From Cellulomonas gelida (GTDB lineage: Bacteria; Actinomycetota; Actinomycetes; Actinomycetales; Cellulomonadaceae): a DNA stretch of 64,000 bases. Below, one piece after another: positions 8,055 through 17,586 of the stretch; position 1 is the stretch's first letter, and every line of letters begins with the position of its first letter. Position numbers and translations under genes: made by a program. A model generated the notes under the pieces. The model was not told the DNA's origin and ran no database searches. It saw only the letters and a program-made list of their open reading frames with translations. Where the stretch lies: positions 25,701-89,700 of the forward strand of contig NZ_BJLQ01000013.1 in assembly GCF_006538725.1 (NCBI RefSeq), in the 5' to 3' direction.

Positions 8055-8840
8055 TCACAGGACCTTCTGCAGGAAGCTGCGGGTGCGTTCGTGCTGCGGG
8101 GCGTCGAGCACCTGGTCGGGCGGGCCCTGCTCGACGACGACGCCCGCGTCCATGAACACGACGGTGTCGGCGACCTCACGCGCGAAGCCGATCTCGTGCG
8201 TCACGACGACGAGGGTCGTGCCCGTGCGGGCGACGTCCTTGATGACCTCGAGGACCTCGCCGACGAGCTCGGGGTCCAGCGCCGAGGTCGGCTCGTCGAA
8301 CAGCAGGACCGTGGGGCGCAGCGCGAGCGCGCGCGCGATCGCGACGCGCTGCTGCTGGCCGCCCGAGAGCTGACGCGGGCGGACGTCGGCCTTGTCGGCC
8401 AGGCCCACGCGGGCGAGCAGCTCGCGGGCCTCGGGCTCGACGTCCTCGCGACGGCGGCGCTGCGCCGAGACCGGCGCCTCGACCACGTTCTCGAGCGCCG
8501 TCAGGTGCGGGAACAGGTTGAAGCTCTGGAAGACGAACCCGATCTGCGTGCGCTGGCGCAGGATCTCCCGCTCGGACAGCTCGCGCAGCGTGCGGCCCTT
8601 GCGCACGTAGCCGATGAGCTCGCCGTCGAGCGCGATGAAGCCCTGGTCGACCTTCTCGAGGTGGTTGATCGCACGCAGCAGGGTCGACTTGCCCGAGCCG
8701 GACGGTCCGAGGATGACGGTGACCGAGCCGGGCTCGACCGTCAGCGACACGTCGTGCAGCACCTCGAGCGTGCCGAAGCTCTTGTGGACGCCGTGCACCT
8801 CGACCAGACCCGGCTGCGTCTCGCTCGTCGGCGCACTCAT
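8055..8840 (-). CDS. Amino-acid ABC transporter ATP-binding protein
   Basis: A 261-aa ABC ATPase. Walker A is GPSGSGKST at residues 45-53, the Q-loop lies in FVFQSFNLFPHLT, the signature LSGGQ at about 160-164, Walker [13 protein letters not shown] follows, and the switch histidine is in VVTHEIGF. The length and the FNLFPH Q-loop are typical of polar-amino-acid importers (GlnQ/TcyN type). It energises uptake together with the permease whose stop overlaps its start by 4 bp (ATGA) and the binding protein downstream. The cargo is probably a sulfur amino acid, given the operon's SAM-IV control. Confidence 0.92.
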   Translation of the reverse strand: MSAPTSETQPGLVEVHGVHKSFGTLEVLHDVSLTVEPGSVTVILGPSGSGKSTLLRAINHLEKVDQGFIALDGELIGYVRKGRTLRELSEREILRQRTQIGFVFQSFNLFPHLTALENVVEAPVSAQRRRREDVEPEARELLARVGLADKADVRPRQLSGGQQQRVAIARALALRPTVLLFDEPTSALDPELVGEVLEVIKDVARTGTTLVVVTHEIGFAREVADTVVFMDAGVVVEQGPPDQVLDAPQHERTRSFLQKVL

Positions 8841-9916
8841 GCGAGCCCCCCGACGCTGCGGCGCGTGCGGGTCAGCACACCCACGCGGGCGCGGGCGGCG
8901 TAGGCCGGGGGGACGCTCGCGGGCACCGGACGGCCCGTGACCCGGGCGGCGAGCACCAGCGTCGCCCACCGGACGCGCTGCAGCGGCGTGGGCGGCAGCG
9001 TGCGCACCGCGCCCTTGGCGTAGTACCGCTCGACGTAGTACTGCACGACCGTGATGAGAGTCGTGAGGACCAGGTACCAGATCGAGGCGACCAGCAGCAG
9101 CGGGACGATCCGGCCGTTGCGGCCCATGATCACGCTGACGATGTAGAACAGCTCGCCGTACGCCAGGACGTAGACGATCGACGTGCCCTTGAGCAGCCCG
9201 ATCACCTCGTTGACCGCGGTGGGCACGATCGAGCGCATCGCCTGCGGGAGGATGATCCGCGTGACCTGACGGCGGCGCGGGATGCCGAGCGAGGCCGCGG
9301 CCTCCTGCTGGCCCTGGTCCACCGAGAGGATCCCGGCCCGCACGACCTCCGCCGAGTAGGCGGCCTGCGACAGGCCCAGCCCCAGGATCGCGGCCCAGAA
9401 CTTGTCGACGAGCGAGAGCGTGTCGAGCCAGGCGAGCTCGGGACCGAACGGGACGCCCACGCTCAGGTGGGGGTACAGGTAGGCGAGGTTGTACCAGAGC
9501 AGGAGCTGCAGCAGCAGCGGCACCGAGCGGAACACCCACGTGTACGTCCAGGACACCGTCTGCAGCAGCGGCGAGCGGGACAGGCGCATGAGCGCGAGCA
9601 CCGTGCCGAGCGTGAAGCCGACCACGGACGCCACCGCGGTGAGCCGGATCGTGCCCCACGCTCCGTCGATCACCGACGGCCAGGTGAGGTACTGCGCGAC
9701 GAGATCCCACTCCCACCGCTCGTTCGTCACGAGCGAGCTCACGACCATCGCGAGCAGCAGGAGCACGACGCCCGTGGCGAGCCAGCGGCCCGGGTGCCGG
9801 GCGCCGACGATCCGCAGCTCCTCGAGCGGCGGCTCGTCGGCCGCGGTGACCACGGGCCGCACCGGCGGCGGCACGAGCACGCGCGACTCGTCCTGCGCGA
9901 GCTGGACCGTACTCAT
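8837..9916 (-). CDS. Amino-acid ABC transporter permease (HisM/GlnP type)
   Basis: A 359-aa inner-membrane permease with a cytoplasmic N-terminal extension of about 60 residues. A first membrane segment at WLATGVVLLLLAMVVSSLV precedes the His/Glu/Gln/Arg permease domain. The EAA loop is seen as GQQEAAASLGIPRRRQVTRI, followed by ILPQAMRSIVPTAVNEVI. About five membrane spans are visible. The basic C-terminal tail of some 50 residues is longer than usual. Its ATG at 9916 overlaps the DUF1684 gene's stop and its own stop overlaps the ATPase start. This tight coupling places the DUF1684 protein inside the transport block. Confidence 0.9.
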   Translation of the reverse strand: MSTVQLAQDESRVLVPPPVRPVVTAADEPPLEELRIVGARHPGRWLATGVVLLLLAMVVSSLVTNERWEWDLVAQYLTWPSVIDGAWGTIRLTAVASVVGFTLGTVLALMRLSRSPLLQTVSWTYTWVFRSVPLLLQLLLWYNLAYLYPHLSVGVPFGPELAWLDTLSLVDKFWAAILGLGLSQAAYSAEVVRAGILSVDQGQQEAAASLGIPRRRQVTRIILPQAMRSIVPTAVNEVIGLLKGTSIVYVLAYGELFYIVSVIMGRNGRIVPLLLVASIWYLVLTTLITVVQYYVERYYAKGAVRTLPPTPLQRVRWATLVLAARVTGRPVPASVPPAYAARARVGVLTRTRRSVGGLA

Positions 9917-10755
9917 CGCGGGGCTCGCTCGCCGGCCGCGACCGCGAACGGCACGTGGTTTCCGGGCACCGGCGCGGGGCACGTGCCGTGGTCGCTGAAC
10001 GCGAACGGCAGGTTGACCGCGCGGTTGAGGTCCAGGCGGACGGTCGCGGTCTCCGGCGAGCCCGTCGCGCCCGGGTCCGACGAGCGCTCGACCGTCAGGA
10101 CGCGCCACGGCGCGAGGCCGGGCGCCTCGTCGGTGAACAGCAGCGCCGCCGAGCCGCCCTTCCCGCCCGTGAGCTGCAGCGTCACGCTGCGGCCCGCGCG
10201 CTCCAGGTCCACCTCGCCGACGACGGTCGTGCGGTGGACGAGCCCGGGCCGCGCCGCGCCGACGACCGCGGGGCGCGGCTCGTCGTACCAGCGGACGGGT
10301 GCGTCCAGCACCCACGACGCGTCGTACGGGAACGTCGGGACGCCCGTGAAGGCGGCACGCGCCGCGGCGCGCGGGTCGCGCAGGCGCAGCGCGTAGCGGC
10401 CCGTGCGCCGGACGAGCTCGACCGCGACCTCTGCCTCGGCGCCCGTGCGGCCCTCGGGCACGAACGTCTGCACGATCGAGGAGCCCGCCTCGGCGACGAC
10501 GTGCGTCGTCCCCGCGCCGGGCTCGTCGGCGGCGCGCTTGTGGTGCGCGCCGTGCTCGTCGGCCCACCACACGCCCGGGACGCCGTCGAACGCGGCGGGC
10601 TGCGACGGCAGCGGCAGGTAGGCCACGGGCGTGAGCCAGCCGTGGGTCGTCGCCAGCTCGCGCTCGCGCGCTGCGTGCCACTGCTCCCACTCGACGTGCG
10701 CGTCCTGGTCGACGTGCACAGCGGCGGTCGGGTTCTCGGGCAGGGTCGTCGTCAT
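9913..10755 (-). CDS. DUF1684 family protein
   Basis: A 280-aa protein with no signal peptide and no membrane segment, so it is probably cytoplasmic. The DUF1684 hallmarks are the N-terminal [18 protein letters not shown] block and the C-terminal [19 protein letters not shown] segment followed by [13 protein letters not shown]. The family's biochemical role is unknown to me. The gene is coupled by ATGA overlaps on both sides, to the oligopeptide-type ATPase upstream and the amino-acid permease downstream. It must therefore be co-translated with two importers. It may process an imported sulfur compound, but nothing in the sequence proves this. Confidence 0.8.
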   Translation of the reverse strand: MTTTLPENPTAAVHVDQDAHVEWEQWHAARERELATTHGWLTPVAYLPLPSQPAAFDGVPGVWWADEHGAHHKRAADEPGAGTTHVVAEAGSSIVQTFVPEGRTGAEAEVAVELVRRTGRYALRLRDPRAAARAAFTGVPTFPYDASWVLDAPVRWYDEPRPAVVGAARPGLVHRTTVVGEVDLERAGRSVTLQLTGGKGGSAALLFTDEAPGLAPWRVLTVERSSDPGATGSPETATVRLDLNRAVNLPFAFSDHGTCPAPVPGNHVPFAVAAGERAPR

Positions 10756-12521
10756 CGGATCGCCTCTCGTTCGTGGTGCCGGCCGGGGATCGCCCCGACG
10801 AGCTCGACGGTGTACGGGTGCTGCGGGTGGTCGAAGACCTGGTCGACCGGTCCGGTCTCGACGAGCCGCCCGGCGCTCATGACGCCGACCTCGTCCGCGA
10901 CCTGACGCACGACCGCCAGGTCGTGCGAGATGAACAGGTAGGTCAGGCCGCGCTGCGCGCGCAGGTCCGCGAGCAGGTCGAGCACGCGGGCCTGCACCGA
11001 GACGTCGAGCGCGCTCGTCGGCTCGTCGAGGACGAGCAGATCGGGGTCCAGCGCGAGCGCCCGGGCGATCGCGACGCGCTGCCGCTGCCCGCCGGACAGC
11101 TCGCCGGGGCGGCGCCGCGCGAGCGCCGCGGGCAGCCGCACCTGGTCGAGCAGCTCGGCGACGCGGTCCCGGCGCTGTGCTGCCGTGCCGACGCGGTGCG
11201 CGCGCAGCGGCTCGTCGACCACCTGCCCGACCGTGAAGCGCGGGTCGAGCGACGCGTACGGGTTCTGGTGCACGAGCTGCGTGCGCCGCCGCAGCGTGCG
11301 CAGCGCGTCACCCCGGGCACCCGCGACGTCCACACCGTCGAACCGCACCGAGCCCGCGTCGGCGCGCTCGAGATCCAGCACGAGCCGCGCGGTCGTCGAC
11401 TTGCCCGACCCCGACTCACCGACCAGCGCGAACGCCGACCCGCGCGGCACCGAGAACGACACGTCGTCGACCGCGCGCACGCTCGCGCCCGAGCGGCGTC
11501 CACCGATCTGGAACGTCTTGCGCAGCCCGTCGACGACGAGCAGGCCGCCCGCCGGCGGGGTGGGCAGGTCCGCCGCGACCGCGCGGGCGCGGACCTGCAC
11601 CCGGGACGACGAGCCCCGGTCGCGCTCGTCGGGCAGGGGTGCGGTCCCCGGTCGTTGCGCCGCACGCAGGCCCGGTGCCGCGGCGAGCAGCTCACGCGTG
11701 TAGGGGTGCTGCGGGTCGCTCAACACGCGTGCGGTCGGCCCGGTCTCGACGACCTCGCCGTCCTTCATCACGACGATCCGCTCGGCACGGTCCGCAGCGA
11801 CGGCGAGGTCGTGCGTGATGAGCAGGACCGCGGTGCCGGTGCGCGACGTGAGGTCCGCGAGCAGGTCGAGCACGCGGCGCTGCACGGTCACGTCGAGCGC
11901 GCTCGTCGGCTCGTCGGCCACCACGAGCTCGGGCTCGCACGCCAGAGCGATGCCGATCAGCACGCGCTGCCGCATGCCGCCCGACAGCTCGTGCGGGTAC
12001 TGCCGGGCGCGGGCCTGCGGCTCGTCGATCCCGACGGCGCGCAGGATCTCGACCGCCTGCGCGTGCGCCTCGCGCCTGCCCGCGCGGGCGTGGATGCGCA
12101 GGGCCTCGGCGACCTGGTCGCCGACGCGCTGCACGGGGTTGAGCGCGACGCCCGGGTCCTGCGGGACCAGCCCGATGCGCGCACCGCGGACCCGCGGCCA
12201 CGCGCGGACCGGCAGGGACGCGAGCTCGAGCGAGGTGCGCTCGTCGTCGCCCAGGTCGATTCGCCCGCCGGCGATCCGGCCCGTCTCGGGCAGCAGCCCG
12301 ACGACGGCGTGCGCCGTGGTGGACTTCCCCGAGCCGGACTCGCCGACGAGCGCGACGACCTCGCCCGGGTGCACCTCGAGGCTCACGCCGCGCACGGCCT
12401 CGACGGGTCCGTCGGTGCCGTCGTAGGTGACCCGCAGGTCCCGCACGGCCAGCACGGGCCGCGCGTCGGGTGCGTGCGTCTCCTCGGGTGCGCCCGGCAG
12501 CGTCGGCGTCTGGGTGCTCAT
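10752..12521 (-). CDS. Dipeptide/nickel-type ABC transporter, fused dual ATP-binding protein (DppD-DppF)
   Basis: A 589-aa protein with two complete ABC ATPase domains. The first has Walker A GESGSGKS near 60-67, signature LSGGM at 179-183 and [12 protein letters not shown]. The second has Walker A near 368-375, signature LSGGQ at 475-479 and [12 protein letters not shown]. Each ends with the QHPYT motif of oligopeptide/dipeptide importers. Fusion of the D and F subunits is common in actinobacteria. It pairs with permeases at 12518 and 13522 and the family-5 binding protein at 14475 to form a complete importer. Both ends overlap neighbours by 4 bp, indicating translational coupling. Confidence 0.92.
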   Translation of the reverse strand: MSTQTPTLPGAPEETHAPDARPVLAVRDLRVTYDGTDGPVEAVRGVSLEVHPGEVVALVGESGSGKSTTAHAVVGLLPETGRIAGGRIDLGDDERTSLELASLPVRAWPRVRGARIGLVPQDPGVALNPVQRVGDQVAEALRIHARAGRREAHAQAVEILRAVGIDEPQARARQYPHELSGGMRQRVLIGIALACEPELVVADEPTSALDVTVQRRVLDLLADLTSRTGTAVLLITHDLAVAADRAERIVVMKDGEVVETGPTARVLSDPQHPYTRELLAAAPGLRAAQRPGTAPLPDERDRGSSSRVQVRARAVAADLPTPPAGGLLVVDGLRKTFQIGGRRSGASVRAVDDVSFSVPRGSAFALVGESGSGKSTTARLVLDLERADAGSVRFDGVDVAGARGDALRTLRRRTQLVHQNPYASLDPRFTVGQVVDEPLRAHRVGTAAQRRDRVAELLDQVRLPAALARRRPGELSGGQRQRVAIARALALDPDLLVLDEPTSALDVSVQARVLDLLADLRAQRGLTYLFISHDLAVVRQVADEVGVMSAGRLVETGPVDQVFDHPQHPYTVELVGAIPGRHHEREAIR

Positions 12522-13522
12522 CGGGCCGTCCTCCCCCCGCGCTCGAACGCGCGGCCGAGGCGCCCGGCGGACAGCACGACGACCGCGACGACCAGCCCCG
12601 GGAGCGTCGAGTACCACCACGCGGTCGCGAGGTAGTTGCGGCCCTCCGCCACGAGCGAGCCCCACTCGGGGGTCGGCGGGATCGCGCCGAAGCCCAGGAA
12701 GCTCAGCGCCGAGACCGCCAGGACCACGGTCCCCAGCTCGATCGTCGCGAGCGCGAGCACGGGACCCGCGGCGTTCGGCACGACGTGACGCACCACGACC
12801 GAGCCACGACGAGCGCCCGCGAGCCGCGCCGCCTCGACGTAGGTCGCGCTGCGCACCCGCAGCACCTCGGCGCGCATGACGCGCGCGAACGTCGCGACCG
12901 ACGCGACACCCACCGCGATCGCGACCTTGAGCGTCCCGAACCCGAGCACGGTCACGACCGCGAGCGACAGCAGCAGCCCGGGGATTGCCAGCAGCACGTC
13001 GGTCAGGCGCATGAGCACGTCGTCGACGCGCCCGCCGACGAACCCCGCGACGAGCCCGAGCAGCGACCCGGCACCGAGCGCGATGACGATCGCGACCGCG
13101 GCGGCCTGCAGCGACAGGCCCGTGCCGTGCACCGTGCGCGCGAACAGGTCGCGACCCAGGTGGTCGGTCCCGAACCAGTGAGCCGCACTGGGCGGCAGGA
13201 GGTTGTCCGCGGGCACGCCCGTGATCGGGTCGGCGGACGTGAACGCCGTGGGCACGAGCGCCCACGCGACCACGACCGTCACGACGAGCAGCGCCACGAG
13301 CGCGCCGGGCCGCGCGAGCGGGTGCCGGCGGGCCCGCGCGAGCCGCCCGGTCGCCGGGCCGGTCCCGGGCCTGGCGCGCAGACTCGTGGTCCGAGCCGCC
13401 CCGGCGCTCGAGGCTCCGGTGCTCGTCGTTCCGGTGCTGACGGGTCCGGGGCTCGCCGGCAGGACGGCGGACGCGCGTCGTGCGCCGACGACGTCGGCGG
13501 GGCGGGTGCCGAGAAGGCTCAT
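12518..13522 (-). CDS. ABC transporter permease, DppC type
   Basis: A 334-aa membrane permease. An N-terminal cytoplasmic stretch of about 75 residues, rich in Gly, Ser, Thr and Arg, is followed by a first span ([16 protein letters not shown]). The extracytoplasmic loop contains [15 protein letters not shown], the classic DppC/OppC signature. The EAA loop is seen in [20 protein letters not shown]. Its start shares one base with the stop of the DppB-type gene (TGATG), and its stop overlaps the ATPase start. It forms the channel with the DppB-type partner. Confidence 0.92.
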   Translation of the reverse strand: MSLLGTRPADVVGARRASAVLPASPGPVSTGTTSTGASSAGAARTTSLRARPGTGPATGRLARARRHPLARPGALVALLVVTVVVAWALVPTAFTSADPITGVPADNLLPPSAAHWFGTDHLGRDLFARTVHGTGLSLQAAAVAIVIALGAGSLLGLVAGFVGGRVDDVLMRLTDVLLAIPGLLLSLAVVTVLGFGTLKVAIAVGVASVATFARVMRAEVLRVRSATYVEAARLAGARRGSVVVRHVVPNAAGPVLALATIELGTVVLAVSALSFLGFGAIPPTPEWGSLVAEGRNYLATAWWYSTLPGLVVAVVVLSAGRLGRAFERGGRTAR

Positions 13523-14475
13523 CACAGGCTCCTTGCGTACGAGGTCACGGCCGTGCGCGGGTCGAGCAGGGGGTAGGCGAGGTCGACCAGGAGGTTCACG
13601 ACGACGAACACGAGCGCCGCGACGAGCACGAGCCCGAGCACCACGGGGATGTCCTGCGTGGTGACGGCGGCCTGCACGAGGCGCCCGAAGCCCTGGCGCG
13701 AGAAGACGGTCTCGACGACCACCGCCCCCGCGAGCAGGTTCCCGACGAGCACGCCGAGCAGCGTGAGCGACGGGAGCGCCGCGTTGCGGGTCACGTGCCG
13801 CAGCTGCACCCGGGTGCGCGTCGCACCCTTGGCCAGCGCGGTCTCGACGTAGGCCGCACCCCACGCCGCGCGCATCCCCTGGGCGAGCACCTGCGCGATC
13901 GTCGCGGACAGCGGGACGGCCAGGGTGACCGCCGGCAGGACCAGGCTCGCGAAGCCCTGGTTGCCGACCGCCGGGAACACCGGCAGCCGGAACGACAAGA
14001 GCTGCAGCAGCACCAGCCCGACCCAGAACGTCGGCACGGCGACGCCCAGCGGCGGCAGCGCGAGGAGCAGCCCACGCAGCCGCGGCGAACGGGTCCAGGT
14101 GGCGAGCGAGGCGAGCCCGGCCCCGCCGGCGACGGCCAGCAGCAGGGCGAACCCCGCGAGCTTGGCCGTCTCCGGGAGCGCCTGGGCGATCAGGGTCGCG
14201 ACCGGCGCACCCGAGGAGATGGACGTCCCGAGGTCGCCCGTGGCCGTGCGGCCGAGCGCCGCGACGTACTGCTCGGCCGGGCTCTGGTCGAGCCCGAGCC
14301 GCTCGCGCAGCGCCTCCGCCTGCGCCGGGTCGACGCCCCCGCCGCCCGTGCCCGCGTCGAGCATGATGCTCGCCGGGTCACTGGGCAGCAGGTACAGCAC
14401 CGCGAAGGTGACCGTGAACGCCGCCAGGAGCACGACGACGGCCGCGGCGACCCGGCGCAGGACGTAGGCGCTCAT
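13522..14475 (-). CDS. ABC transporter permease, DppB type
   Basis: A 317-aa permease with six predicted spans. The N-terminal [20 protein letters not shown], the [13 protein letters not shown] loop and the [15 protein letters not shown] segment are typical of DppB/OppB. The EAA loop is seen in [20 protein letters not shown], followed by [11 protein letters not shown]. Its start overlaps the binding-protein stop by one base (TGATG). It imports an oligopeptide-like or small organic solute together with the DppC partner. The order binding protein, B, C, DF is canonical. Confidence 0.92.
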   Translation of the reverse strand: MSAYVLRRVAAAVVVLLAAFTVTFAVLYLLPSDPASIMLDAGTGGGGVDPAQAEALRERLGLDQSPAEQYVAALGRTATGDLGTSISSGAPVATLIAQALPETAKLAGFALLLAVAGGAGLASLATWTRSPRLRGLLLALPPLGVAVPTFWVGLVLLQLLSFRLPVFPAVGNQGFASLVLPAVTLAVPLSATIAQVLAQGMRAAWGAAYVETALAKGATRTRVQLRHVTRNAALPSLTLLGVLVGNLLAGAVVVETVFSRQGFGRLVQAAVTTQDIPVVLGLVLVAALVFVVVNLLVDLAYPLLDPRTAVTSYARSL

Positions 14476-16139
14476 CAGGGCTGCTCGATCCAGGCGTCGT
14501 GGAACAGCAGGCGCGACGAGGCGTCGAAGGCCACCCCGTGCACGTCACCGGCCACGCCGATCGACTGCGCGAGCTCGAACAGCGGGATCGCCAGCGCCTC
14601 GCCGACGATCTCCTGCTGCGCCTGCGCGACGAGGTCCGCTCGCGCCGCCGGGTCCGCGGTGGCGAGCTGGGAGTCGAGGAGCGGGTCGAGCACGTCGTCG
14701 GCCGCACGCTTGTTGACGTTGCGGCCCGCGGACGAGAACTGCGTGCGCAGGATGTCGGCGTCGGCGCGCGTGACGTTGTAGTAGTACGTGTCGTAGTCGC
14801 CCGAGGTCAGCACGGCCTGCTGGTCCGCGGGCGTGAGCTGGCGCAGCACCAGGTCGACGCCGACGGCCCGCAGCTGCTGCTGCGCGAGCTCGAGCACGGC
14901 CTGCGAGCCGGTGAACAGCGGTGCGTAGACCACGTCGACGCTCAGCTTCGCGCCGTCCTTCTCGCGGATGCCGTCGGTGCCCTTCGTCCAGCCCGCGCCG
15001 TCGAGCAGCTGCTCGGCCTTCGCGGCGTCGAACGCGAGGTCGTCGGACAGGTCCGTGTACCCGGGAGTGGTCGAGGCGAGCACGCTCGTCGCGGGCTTGA
15101 ACGCGTCCGAGAGCACCGTGTCGACGAGCTGCTGCCGGTCGATCGCCACGTTCAGCGCCTGGCGGACGTCCGGGTCGTCGAGCGGCGCGACGGTCACGTT
15201 GGGCTGCAGGACGAACGTGACGCCCGGGTTGGTGCGCGTGAGCACCGATCCCCCGGCGCCCTCGACCTGCGCGACGTCCTGCGGGAGCACGTCGCCCACC
15301 GCGTCGAACTGGTCGGACGCGAGTCCGCCCGCGCGGACCCCGGACTCCGGGACCACCGTGAAGTCGATCTGGTCGAGGTACGCCTCGCCCTGGTTCTGCG
15401 AGACCTCCGAGGCCCACGCATAGCCGTCGCGCCGCGTGATCACCGCACCCTGGTCCTGCGTGTAGCTCTCGAGCACGAACGGGCCCGAGCCGACGACCTC
15501 GCCCTGCAGCCGTGCGGCGGGGTCGGCCGTCGCGGTGGCGTCGGACAGGATCGCGAGCGAGACCGTCGACGTGGCCTGCAGGAACTGCGCGTTGGGTGCG
15601 CCGAACACGACCGTGACCGTGTGCTCGTCGTCCACGCGCGTCTCGGTGTAGCCGCCCAGGTAGCTCGCCGCGAGCGGCGCCGACGCGCCGAGCGGGCCCG
15701 CGAGCGCGTCGAGGTTCGCCTTGACCGTGGTCGCGGTCAGCGGGGTGCCGTCCGAGAACGTCACGTCGTCGCGCAGGTGGAACGTGAAGGTCGTGAGGTC
15801 GTCGCTCACGTCCCAGCTCGTCGCGAGCCACGGCACGATCTCGCCCGTGGCCGGGTCCTGGTCGGTCAGGGAGTCCGCGAGCTGGCGCGCGATGTAGATG
15901 CTCACGTTCGAGCCGACCTGCTGCGGGTCGACGCCCGACGGCGACGCACCGAGCGCGAAGCGCAGCGTCCCGCCCGGGGTCGCGGTGGCCGTATCCGGGG
16001 TCGAGGTCGCGGACGTCGCGGGTCCGGCCGCGGGGTCGCCGCTGCCCGACGAGCAGGCGGCCAGCAGCAGGGCGGGGGCGAGCAAGGAGGCGGCCAGCAC
16101 CCGGTAGCGGGTGCGGCGGCGGTCGACGGTGCTGGTCAT
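14475..16139 (-). CDS. ABC transporter substrate-binding lipoprotein, SBP family 5 (DppA-like)
   Basis: A 554-aa lipoprotein. The signal peptide ends in the lipobox LLAAC near residue 29, followed by a Ser/Gly/Thr/Pro linker. The family-5 extracellular binding domain begins with GTLRFALGASPSGVDPQQVG. TSWDVSDDLTTFTFHLRDDV and FSDGTPLTATTVKANLDAL are the signature segments. Family-5 proteins bind peptides, nickel, opines, glutathione or small sulfur compounds. The SAM-IV-controlled setting suggests a sulfur-containing ligand, but the binding pocket cannot be read here. The gene is 57 nt downstream of an NtaA-type monooxygenase. Confidence 0.9.
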   Translation of the reverse strand: MTSTVDRRRTRYRVLAASLLAPALLLAACSSGSGDPAAGPATSATSTPDTATATPGGTLRFALGASPSGVDPQQVGSNVSIYIARQLADSLTDQDPATGEIVPWLATSWDVSDDLTTFTFHLRDDVTFSDGTPLTATTVKANLDALAGPLGASAPLAASYLGGYTETRVDDEHTVTVVFGAPNAQFLQATSTVSLAILSDATATADPAARLQGEVVGSGPFVLESYTQDQGAVITRRDGYAWASEVSQNQGEAYLDQIDFTVVPESGVRAGGLASDQFDAVGDVLPQDVAQVEGAGGSVLTRTNPGVTFVLQPNVTVAPLDDPDVRQALNVAIDRQQLVDTVLSDAFKPATSVLASTTPGYTDLSDDLAFDAAKAEQLLDGAGWTKGTDGIREKDGAKLSVDVVYAPLFTGSQAVLELAQQQLRAVGVDLVLRQLTPADQQAVLTSGDYDTYYYNVTRADADILRTQFSSAGRNVNKRAADDVLDPLLDSQLATADPAARADLVAQAQQEIVGEALAIPLFELAQSIGVAGDVHGVAFDASSRLLFHDAWIEQP

Positions 16140-16196
16140 GATGTCCTCTCGAGGGGCCCGAAGGCCGGGGGATGAACGGGCAGAGCGCTGGTCCGG

Positions 16197-17576
16197 TCAG
16201 GCGGTGAGCTCGGCCGCCGCGTGCTGCGACGCCGGATCGGGGCGGGCCAGGCCCAGGTGGTCGCGCAGGGTCGGGCCGGTGTAGTCGGAGCGGAACGAGC
16301 CGCGCTCCTGCAGCAGCGGGATCACCTGGTCGAGCACGTCGTCGAGACCGTGCGGCGTCAGGTGCGGGACGAGGATGAAGCCGTCCGAGGCGTCCTCCTG
16401 GACGTGCCTGTCCAGGTCGTCGGCCACCTGCTGCGCCGTTCCGACGAACGAGCCGCGGGTCGTCGTGCGGATCACGAGGTCGCGGATCGACCAGCGGTTC
16501 GCCTCGGCCTGCTCACGCCACGCGCGGGCGACCGCGAGCGGGTCGGTAGTGTGGCGCACCCGACCGCGCGTGATCGAGATGTTCTCGACGTCGGGGTCGA
16601 CCTCCGGCAGCGGGCCGTCCGGGTCGTAGGCCGTCAGGTCACGGCCCCACACCTGCTCGAGGAACGCGATCGCGGTCGGGCCGGAGACCTGCTGCCGCCG
16701 GATGTGCTCGGCGCGCTCGTGCGCCTCGTCGGGCGTCTGGCCGATGACGACCGTCGTCGCCGGGAGGATCTTCAGGTCCCCACGGTTGCGGCCGTTCGCG
16801 ACGAGGTGCGCCTGCACGTCGTCGTAGAACGCACGGCCCGCCTCGAACGTCGAGTGCATCGAGAAGATGACGTCCGCGGTGCGTGCCGCGAAGTCCCGGC
16901 CCTGCGCCGAGTCGCCCGCCTGGAACAGCACCGGATGACCCTGCGGCCCGCGCGGCGTCGTGAACGTCCCCCGGACCTGCGCGTGCGTGCCGTCGTGCAC
17001 CACCTCACGCACGCCGGCGTCGCGCAGGAACCGGCCGGTCGCCGTGTCCGCGAGCACCGCGTGGTCGTCCCACGAGTCCCACAGGGCGCGGGCGACCCGC
17101 ACGACCTCCGCGGCGCGCTCGTACCGCTCGGCGTACGGGAGGTACCCGCCACGCCGGAAGTTCTCGCCCGTGAACGCGTCCGGGCTCGTCACCAGGTTCC
17201 ACGCGGCGCGACCACCGGAGAGCAGGTCGAGCGTCGCGAACTGCCGCGCGAGCTCCCACGGCTCGTTGAACGTCGTGTTGATCGTCCCCGCGAGCCCGAT
17301 GCGCTCGGTGACCGCCGCGATCGCCGCGAGCACCGGGAGGGTGTCGGGCCGGCCGACGACGTCGAGGTCGTGGATACGCCCTTTGTGCTCGCGCAGGCGC
17401 AGACCCTCGGCGAGGAAGAAGAAGTCGAGCTTGGCGGCCTCGGCGCGCGTCGCGAGGTGCTCGAACGAGTCGAAGTCGATCTGGCTACCCGAGTCCGGGT
17501 CGCTCCAGACGGTCGTGCTGTTGACCCCCGGGAAGTGGATGCCCAGGTGGATCTGCTTGCGCGGTCGCGTCGTCAT
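16197..17576 (-). CDS. LLM-class flavin-dependent monooxygenase, NtaA/SnaA/DszA family
   Basis: A 459-aa protein starting MTTRPRKQIHLGIHFPGVN. Family markers are AAKLDFFFLAEGLRLREH, the TERIGLAGTINTTFNEPW strand, DLLSGGRAAWNLVTSPD and NFRRGG, followed by HPVLFQAGDSAQGRDFAAR. Known members act on nitrilotriacetate, dibenzothiophene sulfone, pristinamycin and N-acetyl-S-(2-succino)cysteine (YxeK). All use reduced flavin from a partner reductase. This one has the full family length. It sits 10 bp after a second, shorter NtaA-like gene, and the binding protein of a Dpp-type importer follows. The setting suits oxidation of an imported thioether or sulfonate. Confidence 0.88.
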   Translation of the reverse strand: MTTRPRKQIHLGIHFPGVNSTTVWSDPDSGSQIDFDSFEHLATRAEAAKLDFFFLAEGLRLREHKGRIHDLDVVGRPDTLPVLAAIAAVTERIGLAGTINTTFNEPWELARQFATLDLLSGGRAAWNLVTSPDAFTGENFRRGGYLPYAERYERAAEVVRVARALWDSWDDHAVLADTATGRFLRDAGVREVVHDGTHAQVRGTFTTPRGPQGHPVLFQAGDSAQGRDFAARTADVIFSMHSTFEAGRAFYDDVQAHLVANGRNRGDLKILPATTVVIGQTPDEAHERAEHIRRQQVSGPTAIAFLEQVWGRDLTAYDPDGPLPEVDPDVENISITRGRVRHTTDPLAVARAWREQAEANRWSIRDLVIRTTTRGSFVGTAQQVADDLDRHVQEDASDGFILVPHLTPHGLDDVLDQVIPLLQERGSFRSDYTGPTLRDHLGLARPDPASQHAAAELTA

Positions 17577-17586
17577 GGCCCCGCCC

